Assembly: GCA_048884925.1 (NCBI GenBank) | Contig: JBHLQK010000052.1 | Span: 1-14,999 of the forward strand | Source of the DNA: SMTZ1-83 sp048884925 | GTDB taxonomy: Archaea; Asgardarchaeota; Thorarchaeia; Thorarchaeales; Thorarchaeaceae | Direction: 5' to 3' | DNA: 14,999 nucleotides | In this document: positions 7,196 to 14,845 of the stretch, piece after piece | Numbering within the stretch: position 1 is the first letter of the stretch | How the letters are laid out: every line of letters starts with the position of its first letter | Translations under genes and position numbers: made by a program | The notes under the pieces: generated by a model | Seen by the model: only the letters and a program-made list of their open reading frames with translations | Database searches by the model: none | What the model was told of the DNA's origin: nothing

Positions 7196-9088
7196 ATGGC
7201 CAACGAGGAATGGACTGACAAGTACAAGGGTAAGATGTTGTCAGCAGACCAAGCTATAAAGAAGATTAAGCGTGGTACTCGTATCTTTCTTGGGACTGGT
7301 TGTGGAGTGCCATTCCATCTCATGCAGGAGCTGGCAAAGAACGCACAAAAGATGGCAGACAATGAGATAATCCATATGATTACTCTTGGCGACACACCTT
7401 CTGCCGACCCACTCTTTCAGGAGCATTTCAGGCACAATACCTTCTTTGTTTCGGACAATATACGATCTGCAGTATACGAGGGGAGAGCAGACTATACACC
7501 AACTCATCTTTCAGACATTCCAATGTTTTTCAGTTCAAGAAGGTTACCACTGGATGTCGCTCTGATTCAAGTCAGTCCTCCTGACGAGCATGGATACTGC
7601 TCCCTAGGTATCTCTGTCGATATTACAAAATCAGCTGCTGAACATGCAGACCTTGTGATTGCACAGGTCAATGAGAATATGCCAGTTACACACGGCGACT
7701 CTTTCTTTCATATTCGCGATATTGACCACCTCGTATGCCATAATGAACCACTAAGGGAGTACCAATCCGAAGAAACGGACGAGAAGAGCGATCTCATTGG
7801 TAGTTATGTGGCGAGGTTGATTGAAAACGAGTCAACTATAGAGCTTGGGATTGGAAAGCTTCAGAGTTCTGTCGTTAGGCACTTGATGGATTCAGACGTG
7901 AAGGACCTAGGGATTCACACAGAGAGATTCGGAGATAGTATCATCGACCTAATTGAAAGCGGGATTGTGACAAATAGAAAGAAGAGCATTAACAGAGGGA
8001 AGACTACTACAAGCTTCGCAATGGGTACAAAGAAGCTCTATGACTATATCGACAATAATCCGATGTTTGAGTTTCGAGAAACTTCGTATGTTAACAATCC
8101 ATCCATCATAGCTCAAAACCACAAAATGGTAGCAATCAACTCGGCCTTGGAAGTGGACCTCACGGGACAGGTATGCTCTGACTCTATAGGGCACAGATTC
8201 TACAGTGGCATTGGTGGGCAGGTCGATTTCATTAGGGGTGCTTCCATGTCTCCTGGTGGAAAGGCAATAATCTGCATGACATCCACGGCATTAGATGGCA
8301 CCATATCAAGGATTGTGCCGCGTCTGAGCGAAGGTGCAGGGGTGGTGACAACGCGTGGAGATGTAGAAGTTGTCATCACTGAGTATGGTCAAGCAACCCT
8401 CAGAGGAAGGACCATTCGAGAACGCGTGCTGTCATTGATTGCTATTGCGCACCCCAAGTTCAGGAACGACTTGCTTGAGGCGGCGAAGGAGATGCGCTAC
8501 GTGTTCTCAGATCAAATTCCGTTTCAGGTCAAAGGCACATACTTCCCCCTCGAATATGAAGCACATGAAATGTTTGAAGGTCCAGATGGCGAGATAGATG
8601 TAAGGCTCCGACTAATCAGACCTGATGATACTGATAGAATCAAAGAGCTGTTCTATGACTTAAGCGAAGAGTCAATATTCTTCAGATTCCTCACACCTCT
8701 TGAGAGCCTTCGTAGACAAACATTACAAGACTTCTATAATGTGGACCAGTCCAGAGACATCAGCGTAGTTGCAACAATCTGTTGTGACGACGATGGTACT
8801 ACTGAGAAGATAATTGGTGCTGGAAGGTATCTCCTTGACTGGCATAAAAACGAGGCAGAGTTCGCAATTCTCATTCAGGATGACTACCAAAAGAGAGGTA
8901 TTGGCACCTTCCTGCTTTCTCATCTGATGCGAATAGCAAAGAGTAAAGGGGTGAAGGCCTTCATTGCTTATGTGCATCCGGAAAATTTGCCAATGATTAA
9001 GTTTCTGCAGAAGTTTGGCTTGTCAATGACTTTGGAATCATACAAGAACATTCAGGAAGCTGAGTACGTCTTCAAACTCATACTCTAG
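7196..9088 (+). CDS. Acetyl-CoA hydrolase/CoA-transferase fused to GNAT acetyltransferase (paralogue 2)
   Basis: A 630-residue protein, colinear with the preceding gene and without gaps through the first 350 residues. Identity is high: roughly 70 percent by eye over residues 25-170. It has the same order of domains: CoA-transferase halves (about 10-205 and 265-420), then GNAT (about 470-630, acetyl-CoA loop near QKRGIG). The Glu of GIHTERFGD (E243) and GIGGQVDFIRGA are kept. The conserved GIGxxPxAV motif has become GIGKLQSSV, losing the Pro, and Met after the catalytic Glu is Arg. This suggests a changed substrate or role, perhaps a regulatory partner of copy 1. Purine-rich AGAGGAGA (7182-7189) serves as ribosome binding site before the ATG at 7196. 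The gene ends 4 nt from the convergent thioredoxin-like gene. Confidence 0.9.
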   Translation: MANEEWTDKYKGKMLSADQAIKKIKRGTRIFLGTGCGVPFHLMQELAKNAQKMADNEIIHMITLGDTPSADPLFQEHFRHNTFFVSDNIRSAVYEGRADYTPTHLSDIPMFFSSRRLPLDVALIQVSPPDEHGYCSLGISVDITKSAAEHADLVIAQVNENMPVTHGDSFFHIRDIDHLVCHNEPLREYQSEETDEKSDLIGSYVARLIENESTIELGIGKLQSSVVRHLMDSDVKDLGIHTERFGDSIIDLIESGIVTNRKKSINRGKTTTSFAMGTKKLYDYIDNNPMFEFRETSYVNNPSIIAQNHKMVAINSALEVDLTGQVCSDSIGHRFYSGIGGQVDFIRGASMSPGGKAIICMTSTALDGTISRIVPRLSEGAGVVTTRGDVEVVITEYGQATLRGRTIRERVLSLIAIAHPKFRNDLLEAAKEMRYVFSDQIPFQVKGTYFPLEYEAHEMFEGPDGEIDVRLRLIRPDDTDRIKELFYDLSEESIFFRFLTPLESLRRQTLQDFYNVDQSRDISVVATICCDDDGTTEKIIGAGRYLLDWHKNEAEFAILIQDDYQKRGIGTFLLSHLMRIAKSKGVKAFIAYVHPENLPMIKFLQKFGLSMTLESYKNIQEAEYVFKLIL

Positions 9089-9120
9089 CCTCTTATAATA
9101 GGTCACTTAGAGTGATTTTT
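9082..9120 (+). terminator. Candidate terminator of the CoA-transferase pair, running into the thioredoxin-like gene
   Basis: ACTCTA (9082-9087, overlapping the stop codon) pairs with TAGAGT (9108-9113), with an inner CCT/AGG pairing. The plus strand then reads GATTTTT (9114-9120). The hairpin plus T5 faces the plus-strand transcript. Because the convergent thioredoxin-like gene ends at 9093, the structure lies inside its last codons. Confidence 0.4.
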
Positions 9121-9572
9121 GTGACTGGACCTGGCTTCAAATTCATTGGTCTGAACCCCTTGTGAATGCTGTCAATCCAGCCATCCAATTCATTGATGTC
9201 CCTCAGACCTTCCATTTTGGAAACAGGCTGGCCCTTCTTGAATGCCATCAATAGCGGCACGCCAACCACATCAAAGGATTCAGCTGCCTCTTCTACATTA
9301 TCGATGTTGATTTTGGCGAAATAGACTTTTGATTTGTAGTAACTCGCGAGCTCATCTAAAATGGGAGCGAGCTGTCTACAGTAGGGGCAGGTTGTAGTAT
9401 AGAACTCAATGATTGCGGTGCCGGGTTTTCTCAATGCCTCCATGAAGCTGCTGTCAGATATCTCATTAAGAGTTCCATTTGCTAATGGTTCATCCGCCTT
9501 CTTCTCAAAGGCATTCTCAAGACGCTTCGATAATGACTCAAATTTACCCTTGCCCTGATTCTCTTCCGACAT
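9093..9572 (-). CDS. Thioredoxin-like protein with CPYC active site
   Basis: A 159-residue cytoplasmic thioredoxin-fold protein, likely a thiol-disulfide oxidoreductase. The active site is TTTCPYCRQLAP (cysteines at 62 and 65). CPYC is the dipeptide usual in glutaredoxins, but the surrounding sequence, the KINIDNVEEAAESFDVVGVP strand-helix and the cis-Pro (P106 in GVPLL) are thioredoxin-like. A charged extension of about 38 residues precedes the fold, and about 20 residues follow the last helix. There is no signal peptide. The start is ATG at 9572 with GAGG about 7 nt upstream on the minus strand. It is convergent with the CoA-transferase gene (4-nt gap) and divergent from the amidohydrolase; the 125-nt divergent gap shows no clear TATA box. 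The redox partner is unknown, since no thioredoxin reductase is seen here. Confidence 0.88.
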   Translation of the reverse strand: MSEENQGKGKFESLSKRLENAFEKKADEPLANGTLNEISDSSFMEALRKPGTAIIEFYTTTCPYCRQLAPILDELASYYKSKVYFAKINIDNVEEAAESFDVVGVPLLMAFKKGQPVSKMEGLRDINELDGWIDSIHKGFRPMNLKPGPVTKITLSDLL

Positions 9573-9697
9573 AAATCAGCCTCGTTCAATCTACTTTCGC
9601 AGCTGAGCACATGAGTCTTTAGCAATAGGAAAATTGGCAGACTCAGAAAGTGCTAATACATCCTTTCGCTGGTGAAGAACTGTGGAGAGATGTATCG

Positions 9698-10906
9698 ATG
9701 AGAGAGATGCTCCTGAAGGCAGGAACAGTGATAGTCGGCGATGGAACAAAAGCAAGTGATGTATCCATTCTCATTCAAGAGAACAAGATTGCAGAAATTG
9801 GTTCTCAAGTAGCCTCAGGTTCCGGATTTGAGATCCTCGACTTCTCCGACCGTGTTATCATGCCCGGGATTATTGATACTCATGTCCATGTGTGCCATGA
9901 TAGCACCAATCCAGATCCAGCTGAGATCAAGAAACACTCCGACGAATACCTAGCTATTCGTGGGGCCAAATTCGCCGAGCAATTGCTGAATGCCGGGGTT
10001 ACAACGGCTGGAGACGCAGCAGGACGTAGCGAAGTGCCGTTTGCGGTCAAGAATGCAATAAGAGAGGGCTATGTGAATGGGCCACGATTATTGGTTTGTG
10101 GGAGAATGATCACCATTACCGCAGGTAGAGGATCATATGGCGGGAGTAATGAGGCCAATGGACCTGATGATGTAAGAAGAGCCACGAGGGAAGAGCTTGG
10201 TCGCGGTGCTGACTTCATCAAACTAGCAGCCACTGGTGCAATTTCATCTGAAGGTACTGAGAGCTTTACGACTCAGTTCAATCAGGATGAACTGCAAGCT
10301 GCTGTAGAAGAGGCACATAAACTTGGAAAGATGACGCATGCTCATTCATATGGTGAGCCTGGTGGAGTCAATACAGTGTTAGCCGGAGTAGATGTCATTG
10401 TCCATGGACATCCAATGACAGAGAAAACCATTGATCTGGCCAAGAAATATGGAACACAATTCATGCCTACACTTACGACTTATTATGAGTCACTGCAGCA
10501 TCATGATGAGGGACAGCTTCCTGAATACATGGTCCGCAAAGAGAAAGAGCTGTTTCCGTCAATCGAAGGGGGGTTCAGGGATTCTGTGAAGGCAGGTCTT
10601 GAGATTGTGCTGGGAACCGATTCCGGGATGCCATACACTCCATTCGGTCCCTCATCCATGGAAGAGATGGAACTCATGGTTCGTCTTGGCGGAATGAGCG
10701 AGATGGACGCGATAGTAGCTGGAACTAGGAACGCTGCAAAGGCTTTGAGTATCGATAAGCATGTCGGGACAATCGAGGTTGGAAAATCTGCTGATATGCT
10801 GGTCTTGGAGAATGGTTTAGACCCACTGAAGAATATCGCGTGCCTTCAAGATCCTGAGGCTGTTGAGATGGTGATTCTCGAAGGCAAGGCCGTGATTAAG
10901 CGGTAG
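9698..10906 (+). CDS. Metal-dependent amidohydrolase (prolidase / imidazolonepropionase-like)
   Basis: A hydrolase of the amidohydrolase superfamily, likely with a binuclear metal centre, in the branch that includes Xaa-Pro and Xaa-Arg/Lys dipeptidases and imidazolonepropionase-like enzymes. Counting from ATG 9698 (402 residues), the ligands are all present: HVH in DTHVH (62/64), the carboxylated Lys in FIKLAATGA (175), His in THAHSYG (214/216) and VHGHP (236/238), and Asp in LGTDSG (308). The N- and C-terminal beta-strands typical of the family flank the barrel (VGTIEVGKSADMLVLE). The ATG at 9698 has GGAGAG about 8 nt upstream; a GTG at 9650 and an ATG at 9707 are weaker alternatives. No signal peptide, so cytoplasmic. 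A dipeptidase or cyclic amide hydrolase role is inferred; the exact substrate cannot be read. It converges on the next gene with a 12-nt gap. Confidence 0.88.
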   Translation: MREMLLKAGTVIVGDGTKASDVSILIQENKIAEIGSQVASGSGFEILDFSDRVIMPGIIDTHVHVCHDSTNPDPAEIKKHSDEYLAIRGAKFAEQLLNAGVTTAGDAAGRSEVPFAVKNAIREGYVNGPRLLVCGRMITITAGRGSYGGSNEANGPDDVRRATREELGRGADFIKLAATGAISSEGTESFTTQFNQDELQAAVEEAHKLGKMTHAHSYGEPGGVNTVLAGVDVIVHGHPMTEKTIDLAKKYGTQFMPTLTTYYESLQHHDEGQLPEYMVRKEKELFPSIEGGFRDSVKAGLEIVLGTDSGMPYTPFGPSSMEEMELMVRLGGMSEMDAIVAGTRNAAKALSIDKHVGTIEVGKSADMLVLENGLDPLKNIACLQDPEAVEMVILEGKAVIKR

Positions 10907-10918
10907 TCACTTCCGCTC

Positions 10919-11770
10919 TCACATGTAGCTATGCCGAATCTGTCCGGGTCGGCCATCCACGTGGATGGTTTCGAGAAAGGCGGTTATGAAATCATATGGG
11001 AACTCATAACCATCAGCTAGGATCATCTCTCTTAGCTGCTTCAAGACAGCTCCTACTGTTTCGACCGATGGATTATCGATTGCATCGCAGAATAGCTTGT
11101 AGGTTTCCTCAGTAATTCCCATTTTCTTGGCATGTAAAGTCCACCATTTCAGAGGAGGCGTCCATGATTTCTTTATTGTGAACCAAAGGTTGACAGCAGC
11201 AACGATTGAACGATACATGTTCAGCTTGGAGTCATGGATAAACCCCCGATCATTATCAATCCGCCCTGCACCAAAAGAACCAACAGCAAGGGCAAATTTG
11301 TTCTTCAGACGATCGACATGTTCTTCTTCTGGATATCTTGCAAGCTTCTTTCTCCACTCCTCTAATTTACCTGAGGGATCATGAATCACAACACCCTCTG
11401 CATATGGTGAATGATCGATGTCGAGAGGGGAATCAATCTGCTGTCTGAACCATGCATCTGAAATCGGAGAGAAGTCAATAACTAGTCTCTTGGGTTCTAA
11501 AGATTCGTCAAACTCGAGCCAGATTGTGTCCTTTAGCTCTAGACTGTCATAATATTCGCCAGTGACGTAGACCAATGCATCCCAGTCGGTGTGGGGTGTG
11601 CCGAAACCGGTAGCACGACTGCCCCACAGCATGACACCTAGCACATGGGGCTCCTTGATTAGGGCTTCAAGTCGCTCCCTCGCCATAGGATCGTCAATCT
11701 CTTCAATGCTTCTCGGAATGTCGATGCTCTTGCCTGTCAATAAGTGACACCAAGTCTTTGAGGTCAGCAT
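10919..11770 (-). CDS. Nucleotidyltransferase-fold protein (DNA polymerase beta superfamily)
   Basis: A 283-residue protein with an N-terminal nucleotidyltransferase domain. The motif is GSRATGFGTPHTDWDALVYV (about 50-69): Gly-Ser followed by the metal-binding pair D62 and D64, with a third acidic residue likely D99 in VIDFS. The whole catalytic triad is present, so it should bind NTP and magnesium. The C-terminal part (about 130-283) is helical and includes KLNMYRSIVAAVNLWF, a style seen in antibiotic nucleotidyltransferase-like proteins, but no specific subfamily is recognised. The acceptor (small molecule, protein or RNA) is unknown, and drug resistance should not be assumed. The ATG at 11770 has no clear ribosome binding site, so it may be leaderless or start slightly downstream. 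It is divergent from the DUF416-like gene across 144 nt. Confidence 0.8.
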   Translation of the reverse strand: MLTSKTWCHLLTGKSIDIPRSIEEIDDPMARERLEALIKEPHVLGVMLWGSRATGFGTPHTDWDALVYVTGEYYDSLELKDTIWLEFDESLEPKRLVIDFSPISDAWFRQQIDSPLDIDHSPYAEGVVIHDPSGKLEEWRKKLARYPEEEHVDRLKNKFALAVGSFGAGRIDNDRGFIHDSKLNMYRSIVAAVNLWFTIKKSWTPPLKWWTLHAKKMGITEETYKLFCDAIDNPSVETVGAVLKQLREMILADGYEFPYDFITAFLETIHVDGRPGQIRHSYM

Positions 11771-11914
11771 TTCTAATTAAAGACTGACTGTCAACGCGTC
11801 GCTCTCGGAATTAGGCATTTGATAGCGTCATTAGAAGCAAAAATGGCAAGGTAGGTTTAAGAATGAACTAGTAGGTTTCTTGCATCATCCATTCAATGCT
11901 GTGGGAAGTAGAAA

Positions 11915-12787
11915 GTGGAACAAGAATTTTCAGAAGATCTGCTTGGGAAACAGCTCAAGCTATTAAGCAAGTGGAAGCAAAGCTCTTTCCTTATCTCATG
12001 TTGCGAAATAATGTATCCGAACTACGTGTTGTTTTCGATGGATACAAACTGGGGAAATCCTCGTCTTCTTAGAAGATGTATAGATAGTGGCTGGTCATGG
12101 TTAGCAGGGAATGAACCTTCAAAGAGTCCAGAACAGCTATATAGAATGTGCGCCCGGCAGTTGCCAAATATTGAAGAGTTCGATTCGATTTATACGATGG
12201 CGGCAGTCAATGCATCTGAAGGCTGTATGAATCTCGCCAGTTTGATGATGAAATTCAACTACAGGAAACCTGTTGAAACAGCATCAATCTCCTATGAATC
12301 AGTCTTTACTTACGCACTGCAACTTGCTGGGATGAACCCGGGAAACCCTGCTACTGAAAGAAAAATGCGAATGCATCCTCTTGTTCAAAAGGAGCTATTT
12401 CGTCAGAAGGATGCCATTCTCCAGCTACAAACAATGAACGGTAACAAAATGAAAGAGATTCAGCTATTGAGGAGCAAATGGGCAAATCAGAACGTTGGTA
12501 GTCTAGGGGTTCCCATGAATCCTCCCGAAGCAATCGGGTATAATACAACTAGAGACGACCTTGAGAGATTCATAAAGGAGAAGTGGCTAAGTAGCTACTA
12601 CGATAGAAAGAGAATCAAGGATTACTTCAGAAAAGAACTGAACGTGGGAATATCGCTGAGCAGCTCTGGTTTTCTGTATTCGGATGCTAGCGGAGAAATA
12701 AGTCCAATCGATTTCCACAGCCGTACCCAAGATAATTCCCTGATTAGACTTGATATATACAGATGGATACACTCTCAGAATAGTTGA
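11915..12787 (+). CDS. DUF416 (YjaG)-like protein with C-terminal extension
   Basis: A 290-residue soluble protein. Residues about 12-196 match the pattern of the DUF416 family, known from E. coli YjaG and otherwise uncharacterised. Visible matches are LLSKWKQSSFLISCCEIMYPNYVLFS (core EIMYPNY at 31-37), a WGNPRLLRRCIDSGW helix, DSIYTMAAVNASEG, and HPLVQKELFRQKDAILQLQ near 150-170. The final 95 residues are not part of YjaG, which is about 196 residues. They are rich in charged residues (RDDLERFIKEKW, YDRKRIKDYFRKEL) and resemble nothing I recognise. The start is GTG at 11915 with GGAAG a few nt upstream; no in-frame ATG lies before it. A GTTTAAG box near 11855 is a weak promoter candidate. 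Function is unknown. It is convergent with the radical SAM gene (35-nt gap). Confidence 0.72.
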   Translation: MEQEFSEDLLGKQLKLLSKWKQSSFLISCCEIMYPNYVLFSMDTNWGNPRLLRRCIDSGWSWLAGNEPSKSPEQLYRMCARQLPNIEEFDSIYTMAAVNASEGCMNLASLMMKFNYRKPVETASISYESVFTYALQLAGMNPGNPATERKMRMHPLVQKELFRQKDAILQLQTMNGNKMKEIQLLRSKWANQNVGSLGVPMNPPEAIGYNTTRDDLERFIKEKWLSSYYDRKRIKDYFRKELNVGISLSSSGFLYSDASGEISPIDFHSRTQDNSLIRLDIYRWIHSQNS

Positions 12788-12822
12788 GGTGCAAGCTTTC
12801 CTGCATGACTTTCAACTCTCCA

Positions 12823-14085
12823 TCATCCTTCCCTATCAGGTGCTGGTCTTAATGGCGGAAGATGACCGGAAAACGTCTGAGCAATAACGGTGTGAAGTCC
12901 AACGCCTTCCAGTAACGCCTTGATTCTCTGCATCTGATTTGTAGATGGACGAGAAATATCACGGCGACGAAATTGAGGACGATAGTCAAGGACTGTGACC
13001 TGAATCCTATCATCGATATCCATAATACGAGATCCCCAGGCGAGGAGCTCTTCATTCATCGCCTCTGAAGACTCGTAGAACGCAGGATTGAACGGCAGTC
13101 CGACACCTATGAAGAGAACTTCTGGATAGTAGTGGTCAGCAATGTGTTTCACGGCATTCCATTCGGTAGACAGGTAAGTGTCCGCAAGTGATGAGTCATT
13201 GATTCCTGAGATGGTCTGAAATGTTTCTAAAGAAGCTGACTTGATGTCAGGACCAATATCTGTCATTCCTGCCCTAACTAGCGCATCTATATAGTCAGGT
13301 GTGAGAATAGTGGCATTGGTGTCAAGATGTAGACGATAATCACTTGGACAGCGTTCTTTGAGCCAAGAAAAGAAAGCAAGTAACCAACGACGGTTGAGAG
13401 TGGCTTCACCTCCAGATATTGCGAGGCGTTTGATATTCACTCGTTTCGCGAGATTCAATAGACGACTTGCAGCATGTTTTGGAGTTACTGCTCGTGCTGC
13501 ACTGTTATATGTGACTGAGTGGTTTTGACATGTGCGACAGCGAAGATTACATCCAGCAGCAAAGCATGCAGCCTCTGCATAGACTCCGAACCTACTTTCA
13601 GGCTGTTTCGCTGGCCAGGGAGTCCCCACACCACCCACAGTATGAGACTGGTGCCAGCCAACGATTCGGAGTGGATGGGGGCCATCGTTCAGCTTCGTAT
13701 GAATGCTCTGTGAAGATTTGACTGAGGTATGACAGCTGGGAAGTAGTTCACCATCAACGAGCACTGCACATGCATAACAGCCTCCGGTTTCACACGGAGC
13801 AAAGAAATGCTGTGAATCAGGAAATCGACTGAACACCATGCCAAGTGTTTCTAGTGCCTGCTTGATTGTTGTGTTTTCGGGTACCTCAACAGGGTTGCCA
13901 TCCACAGTGATAGTGACATGCCTCTGAATTTCACTGGGCACTTCAAGAATTGCCTCATTCGGACAGGCTAGAAAACAGGCTTTACAACCAATACAAGATT
14001 GAAGGCTTGGACAACCTACGATTGTTACGCAGAAGCGGCAGTTGGTGCAGAGTTTGCTATTTCTTAGATAGATATATCCAGTCAT
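12823..14085 (-). CDS. Radical SAM protein fused to two 4Fe-4S motifs and a 2Fe-2S ferredoxin domain
   Basis: A 420-residue cytoplasmic iron-sulfur enzyme. Counting from ATG 14085: cysteines 13/16/19/25 and 31/34/37/41 (CIGCKACFLACP) form an N-terminal bacterial-ferredoxin-like region. Residues about 55-125 form a plant-type 2Fe-2S domain (APCETGGCYACAVLVDG, cysteines 98/103/106/118), like those of proline dehydrogenase or formate dehydrogenase small subunits. The radical SAM core begins at GCNLRCRTCQNH, with the CxxxCxxC at 179/183/186, followed by SGGEAT (about 224-229), which binds the methionine of S-adenosylmethionine. The core is closest in style to pyruvate formate-lyase activating enzymes. 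The start was chosen because GGTGA (14091-14095) lies 5 nt upstream; TTG codons 15 nt earlier are less likely. The extra clusters probably deliver electrons for S-adenosylmethionine cleavage. No glycyl-radical enzyme partner is in the window, so the substrate is unknown. Confidence 0.85.
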   Translation of the reverse strand: MTGYIYLRNSKLCTNCRFCVTIVGCPSLQSCIGCKACFLACPNEAILEVPSEIQRHVTITVDGNPVEVPENTTIKQALETLGMVFSRFPDSQHFFAPCETGGCYACAVLVDGELLPSCHTSVKSSQSIHTKLNDGPHPLRIVGWHQSHTVGGVGTPWPAKQPESRFGVYAEAACFAAGCNLRCRTCQNHSVTYNSAARAVTPKHAASRLLNLAKRVNIKRLAISGGEATLNRRWLLAFFSWLKERCPSDYRLHLDTNATILTPDYIDALVRAGMTDIGPDIKSASLETFQTISGINDSSLADTYLSTEWNAVKHIADHYYPEVLFIGVGLPFNPAFYESSEAMNEELLAWGSRIMDIDDRIQVTVLDYRPQFRRRDISRPSTNQMQRIKALLEGVGLHTVIAQTFSGHLPPLRPAPDREG

Positions 14086-14264
14086 TCTCTTCACCAACAA
14101 GCTGGCCTCTATGATGACAGGTATCTTTCACACAAGATAATCAAATGACCTCTTCGGATTTAATGCCGCTAGATGTTGGAGAAACAATGATGGACCCGGA
14201 GCAAGGAATGATGACCCTTTGAACAGTGAGGATTTCAATCATTTCAGTAATTCTCAATAGACGC

Positions 14265-14720
14265 TTAGAGGGGAATCACGAGCTGCAGAAGACGGTTGGA
14301 GGTTTTGAAGCCTTCAGATTCGTAGAGAGCTCTGCCCATTTTCGTAGTGTGTAATGAGATGTGTCCAACTTGCATCGTTTTGCAGACCGAAATTGCATGT
14401 TTGAGTAATGCTCTCCCAATACCTCTACTACGGTACTCAGGCTCGACATACATATTCCAGAGGTATGCCATACGTCCCTTTGGTTGCCCAGCAAATGGGA
14501 TAATGACAAGCACACTCATGGCATAACCACCTACCACCGTATTTTCGTCCTCCGCCAGGTAGTAGTTGAAATGGTTGGTCCAATCATCATCAAGAAACAA
14601 TCTGGTCAATATTTCGGTTTCATCAAGATATTCTTTTGAGCTACCTGACTCGTGGAAGAGCCCCAATCTATGGCGGATGATCCACTCCTTGTCAGTTCTA
14701 TTTGCTAGTCGGATAATCAT
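14265..14720 (-). CDS. GNAT-family N-acetyltransferase
   Basis: A 151-residue single-domain acetyltransferase that should use acetyl-CoA to acetylate an amine on an unknown small molecule or protein. The fold pattern is complete: MIIRLANRTDKEWI at the start, a central strand AYLWNMYVEPEYRSRG, and the acetyl-CoA pyrophosphate loop RSRGIGRA (about 97-104, R/QxxGxG). The closing KMGRALYESEGFK motif with the family's usual Tyr and Gly-Phe is also present. Length is typical. The ATG at 14720 has no visible Shine-Dalgarno sequence; TTTATG (minus strand, 14753-14758) could be a TATA box giving a very short leader. It is unrelated in detail to the GNAT domains fused to the CoA-transferases. The 179-nt gap on its 3' side (14086-14264) holds only an imperfect direct repeat near 14186 and 14207. 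Confidence 0.88.
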   Translation of the reverse strand: MIIRLANRTDKEWIIRHRLGLFHESGSSKEYLDETEILTRLFLDDDWTNHFNYYLAEDENTVVGGYAMSVLVIIPFAGQPKGRMAYLWNMYVEPEYRSRGIGRALLKHAISVCKTMQVGHISLHTTKMGRALYESEGFKTSNRLLQLVIPL

Positions 14721-14786
14721 CTATAATCAGGTCATTTTTCAATCGATCACAGCATAAACATCTCTACTGGAGCAAACTTCCTACCA

Positions 14787-14817
14787 CGAAGAACAGAAAC
14801 ATGAGCGAAACTCATGT
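14787..14817 (-). terminator. Hairpin with T-rich tail downstream of tRNA-Ile
   Basis: ACATGAG (14799-14805) and CTCATGT (14811-14817) form a perfect 7-bp stem with a 5-nt loop. Read on the minus strand it is followed by TTCTGTTCTTC (14788-14798), a T-rich tract. It begins 28 nt past the tRNA 3' end, in the transcription direction of the tRNA, and so is a candidate end for that transcript. Confidence 0.45.
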
Positions 14818-14845
14818 CGGGGAGTAGTAGATTAATGAGAAGTTA

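Noticed and set aside
10919..11770. The nucleotidyltransferase as an antibiotic-resistance enzyme
   Set aside because: Only the general nucleotidyltransferase fold is visible. No subfamily signature or mobile context supports resistance.
10919..12787. The nucleotidyltransferase and the gene next to it as an MNT-HEPN toxin-antitoxin pair
   Set aside because: The genes are divergent, not an operon. The second protein has the DUF416 pattern and not the HEPN Rx4-6H motif, and the nucleotidyltransferase is twice the usual MNT antitoxin length.
14207..14264. Possible C/D-box guide RNA, because ATGATGA at 14208 matches a C box
   Set aside because: No D-box CTGA and no C'/D' pair follow at the required spacing on that strand.
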